Shown in pieces: positions 5,090-7,749 of a stretch of 7,749 nucleotides of DNA. The stretch lies in assembly GCA_964228555.1 (NCBI GenBank), contig CAXQZU010000019.1:1-7749 (forward strand). The letters run 5' to 3'. A model generated the notes under the pieces. That model made no database searches, was not told the DNA's origin, and saw nothing but the letters and a program-made list of their open reading frames with translations. The stretch comes from CAXQZU01 sp964228555 (GTDB taxonomy: Bacteria > Planctomycetota > PLA2 > JAEUHO01). Numbering within the stretch: the first letter of the stretch is position 1; each line of letters begins with the position of its first letter. Position numbers and translations under genes: made by a program.

Positions 5090-6271
5090 ATGCGTGAGGC
5101 CGTGATCGTCAGTGCCTGCCGGACGCCCATCGGCAAGTTCCAGGGGGGCCTCGCGCCCTTCCGCGCCCCGCAGCTGGGCGCGCTGGCCATCGCCGAGGCG
5201 CTGCGCCGCGCCCGGCTCGACCCCAAGCACGTCGAGGAGGTGATCTTCGGCACGGTGCTGCAGGCCGGCATGGGCCAGAACCCGGCCCGGCAGGCGGCGC
5301 TGGCGGCCAAGATCCCGCCCGAGGTGGCCTCGGTCACCATCAACAAGGTGTGCGGCTCGGGCCTCAAGAGCGTGATGCTGGCCGCGCAGGCCATCCGCGC
5401 CGGCGACGCCGAGGTGCTCGTGGCCGGCGGCCAGGAGAGCATGACGCACGCGCCTTACCTGGCGCTGGGCGTGCGCGACGGCCTCCGGCTGGGCCACGGC
5501 AAGCTCGTGGACGCCATGGTGCACGACGGCCTGTGGGACGCGTACAACGACTTCCACATGGGCGAGACGGGCGAGCTGATCGCCGAGCGCTGCAGCGTGA
5601 CGCGCCAGCAGCAGGACGCCTTCGCCGCCGAGAGCCACCGGCGCGCGGCCGCGGCGCACGCCGCCGGGCGCTTCAAGGACGAGATGTTCCCCATCGAGAT
5701 CAAGGACCGCAAGGGCAACGTGACGCACTTCGCCACCGACGAGGGCGTGCGCGCCGATGCCACCGAGGCCACGATGGCGGCCATGAAGCCCGCCTTCCGC
5801 AAGGACGGCACCGTGACGGCGGCCAACGCCAGCCAGATCAGCGACGGCGCCTCGGCGCTGGTGGTGATGAGCGCCGAGGCGGCCGCGCGCCATGGCTTGA
5901 AGCCCCTGGCCCGCATCACGGGTTACGCCGCCGGCGGCGTGGAGCCGCGCTGGGTGATGTACGCGCCCGTGGTGGCGCTGCAGAACCTGGCCAAGAAGAC
6001 CGGCATCCAGCCCGGGAAGTTCGACCTGGCCGAGGTGAACGAGGCCTTCTCGTCGGCGGCCTGCGCCGTGACCAAGGAGAGCGGCCTGGACCCGGCCCGC
6101 ACGAACGTCAACGGCGGCGCGGTGGCGCTGGGCCACCCCATCGGCGCCAGCGGCGCCCGCATCCTCACCACCCTGCTCTACGCCATGCAGCAACGCGACG
6201 CCAAGACGGGCGTTGCAGCGCTGTGCCTCGGCGGTGGCAACGCGGTCGCCCTCTCGGTGGAGCGGGCCTAG
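5090..6271 (+). CDS. atoB: Acetyl-CoA C-acetyltransferase (thiolase)
   Basis: A 393-residue thiolase, the usual length, that condenses two acetyl-CoA into acetoacetyl-CoA or performs the reverse cleavage in the cytoplasm. All catalytic elements are visible: nucleophile Cys88 in NKVCGSGLK, Asn317 in NEAF, His349 in GHPIGASG and general acid/base Cys379 in CLGGGN. The N-terminus (VIVSACRTPIGKFQGGL) and the pattern around HMGETGE (156-162) are typical of biosynthetic-type acetyl-CoA acetyltransferases, but substrate chain length cannot be settled by eye. ATG 5090 has a GGAG ribosome site; the open frame upstream to 4979 is not protein-like. The next gene, 64 bases downstream, encodes 3-hydroxybutyryl-CoA dehydrogenase, so the pair supplies 3-hydroxybutyryl-CoA for butyrate, polyhydroxybutyrate or related pathways, or runs in reverse for beta-oxidation. 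Other possible names are thlA or phaA. Confidence 0.93.
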   Translation: MREAVIVSACRTPIGKFQGGLAPFRAPQLGALAIAEALRRARLDPKHVEEVIFGTVLQAGMGQNPARQAALAAKIPPEVASVTINKVCGSGLKSVMLAAQAIRAGDAEVLVAGGQESMTHAPYLALGVRDGLRLGHGKLVDAMVHDGLWDAYNDFHMGETGELIAERCSVTRQQQDAFAAESHRRAAAAHAAGRFKDEMFPIEIKDRKGNVTHFATDEGVRADATEATMAAMKPAFRKDGTVTAANASQISDGASALVVMSAEAAARHGLKPLARITGYAAGGVEPRWVMYAPVVALQNLAKKTGIQPGKFDLAEVNEAFSSAACAVTKESGLDPARTNVNGGAVALGHPIGASGARILTTLLYAMQQRDAKTGVAALCLGGGNAVALSVERA

Positions 6272-6277
6272 GGGCCG

Positions 6278-6295
6278 GGCCGGCCGCTGCCGGCC
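6278..6295 (+). other. Intercistronic hairpin between thiolase and hbd
   Basis: GGCCGGC (6278-6284) and GCCGGCC (6289-6295) form a 7-bp stem with loop CGCT, starting 7 bases after the thiolase stop. There is no T tract, and the next gene begins 40 bases later with its own ribosome site. A partial terminator or an mRNA-stabilising stem that sets unequal expression of the two genes is plausible. Confidence 0.3.
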
Positions 6296-6335
6296 GGCGC
6301 AGGACACGACATCCAGGCATCCAAGGAGCAAGCGC

Positions 6336-7190
<855 letters not shown>

Positions 7191-7208
7191 CGGATCGCGC
7201 CCGGCAGG

Positions 7209-7664
7209 TCACACGCCACAAAGATCGCGGATGGCTTGGTCGAACCGGTCGGGCCAGCAGAGCGTGACACCGTGTGCGCCGGCCAACTCTGTCCAGCTGG
7301 CATCGGTGGGGGCGTGCTCGACGGCCAGCACGGCAGCTACATCCCTGCCCATGGCGCGCAGCTGGTGCTGGTAGCGCAGGACTTGGCCTAGGCCGAGCCG
7401 AAGCTGCTTTTCTTCGTTGTCATCCGAGAGGCTCTTGACCTCCACGACGAACCACCGGTCTCCGTGTTCCCAGGCGAGGTCGTAGTCGGGAATGGACGAG
7501 CTGCGGCTCTTGGGCGGCTGCTGGGGCGTCAAGCTCCTCGCCTCGAGGGCCCGTGCCAGCGCGTTCTGTGTCTTGCGGTGCCCGCGGTGTGCGCGCTCGA
7601 GGACCGCTGGATCGCGCCTCCAGAGCTCTGAGGGCTTCACGGCGACATCCTCAGGCTGCTGCAT
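7209..7664 (-). CDS. PD-(D/E)XK nuclease-like protein, possibly the C-terminal part of a larger one
   Basis: A 151-residue protein with the layout of a PD-(D/E)XK nuclease core: Asp62 in PDYDLAW, then Glu75-Val-Lys77 in FVVEVKS, followed by a conserved-looking helix block NEEKQLRLGLGQVLRY (83-98) with Gln87 and Gln94. Such folds cut DNA in restriction, repair and phage defence. The block before it (PAVLERAHRGHRKTQNALARAL, residues 19-40) is a predicted helix pair. No signal or membrane segment is seen. ATG 7664 has no good ribosome site, and the same frame continues without a stop to the window edge (7749), reading VHLGTAYMQQP across the ATG, so the true start may lie outside. Codon use is visibly less GC-rich than in the neighbours (for example 7400-7440), suggesting transfer. 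It converges on hbd with an 18-base gap holding nothing obvious. Fold likely, biological role unknown. Confidence 0.65.
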   Translation of the reverse strand: MQQPEDVAVKPSELWRRDPAVLERAHRGHRKTQNALARALEARSLTPQQPPKSRSSSIPDYDLAWEHGDRWFVVEVKSLSDDNEEKQLRLGLGQVLRYQHQLRAMGRDVAAVLAVEHAPTDASWTELAGAHGVTLCWPDRFDQAIRDLCGV

Positions 7665-7749
7665 GTAGGCAGTCCCCAGGTGAACGCCTGCGCCGCCTCG
7701 TGAAGTGACACGCGGACGGCGCTCAGGAGCCGCCGCTGGGGTCGCACGC

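Noticed and set aside
6213..6335. Upstream start for hbd overlapping the thiolase
   Set aside because: A strong AAGGAG site precedes ATG 6336 and the Rossmann motif starts right after it at normal distance.

Overview
The window is very GC-rich bacterial chromosomal DNA with densely packed genes of mostly ordinary housekeeping or metabolic type. The phylum cannot be fixed from the sequence. A PyrK-type electron-transfer subunit, a hexuloisomerase-type SIS protein, a secreted papain-family protease and a thiolase/3-hydroxybutyryl-CoA dehydrogenase pair would fit a high-GC lineage such as Myxococcota or a related environmental group, but this is only a guess. No rRNA, tRNA, CRISPR array, insertion sequence or complete mobile element is visible.

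Left edge (1-486): a remnant of a molybdopterin-binding xanthine dehydrogenase-family subunit lies on the + strand. It is broken by an in-frame TAG and loses its family character near position 199. Beyond that point the - strand shows what looks like the real 5' end of another, unrecognised gene, with promoter, ribosome binding site and ATG. The two cannot both be intact, so the boundary is either a genuine rearrangement scar or an assembly join.

Centre-left (487-3345): a secreted papain-family (C1A) cysteine protease with all catalytic residues and a duplicated C-terminal beta-rich region faces a convergent gene. That gene encodes a fusion of a NUDT2-like Nudix (Ap4A hydrolase type) domain to an HD phosphohydrolase domain.

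Centre (3432-4879): a divergently transcribed two-gene operon, pyrK (dihydroorotate dehydrogenase electron-transfer subunit) overlapping by GTGA a 6-phospho-3-hexuloisomerase-like SIS protein. Neither the partner PyrD nor a hexulose-phosphate synthase is in the window.

Centre-right (4880-7190): a 210-base hairpin-rich intergenic region, then acetyl-CoA acetyltransferase and 3-hydroxybutyryl-CoA dehydrogenase. Together they interconvert acetyl-CoA, acetoacetyl-CoA and 3-hydroxybutyryl-CoA (butyrate, polyhydroxybutyrate or beta-oxidation chemistry).

Right edge (7209-7749): a convergent gene of visibly lower GC encodes a small PD-(D/E)XK-type nuclease-like protein. Its frame stays open to the window edge, so it may be the C-terminal part of a larger protein, possibly an acquired restriction or defence function.

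I did not find a clear previously undescribed system. The points most worth checking are the left-edge junction, the Nudix-HD fusion, the duplicated C-terminal region of the protease, the pyrK-SIS coupling, the right-edge nuclease and an apparent use of leaderless start sites.
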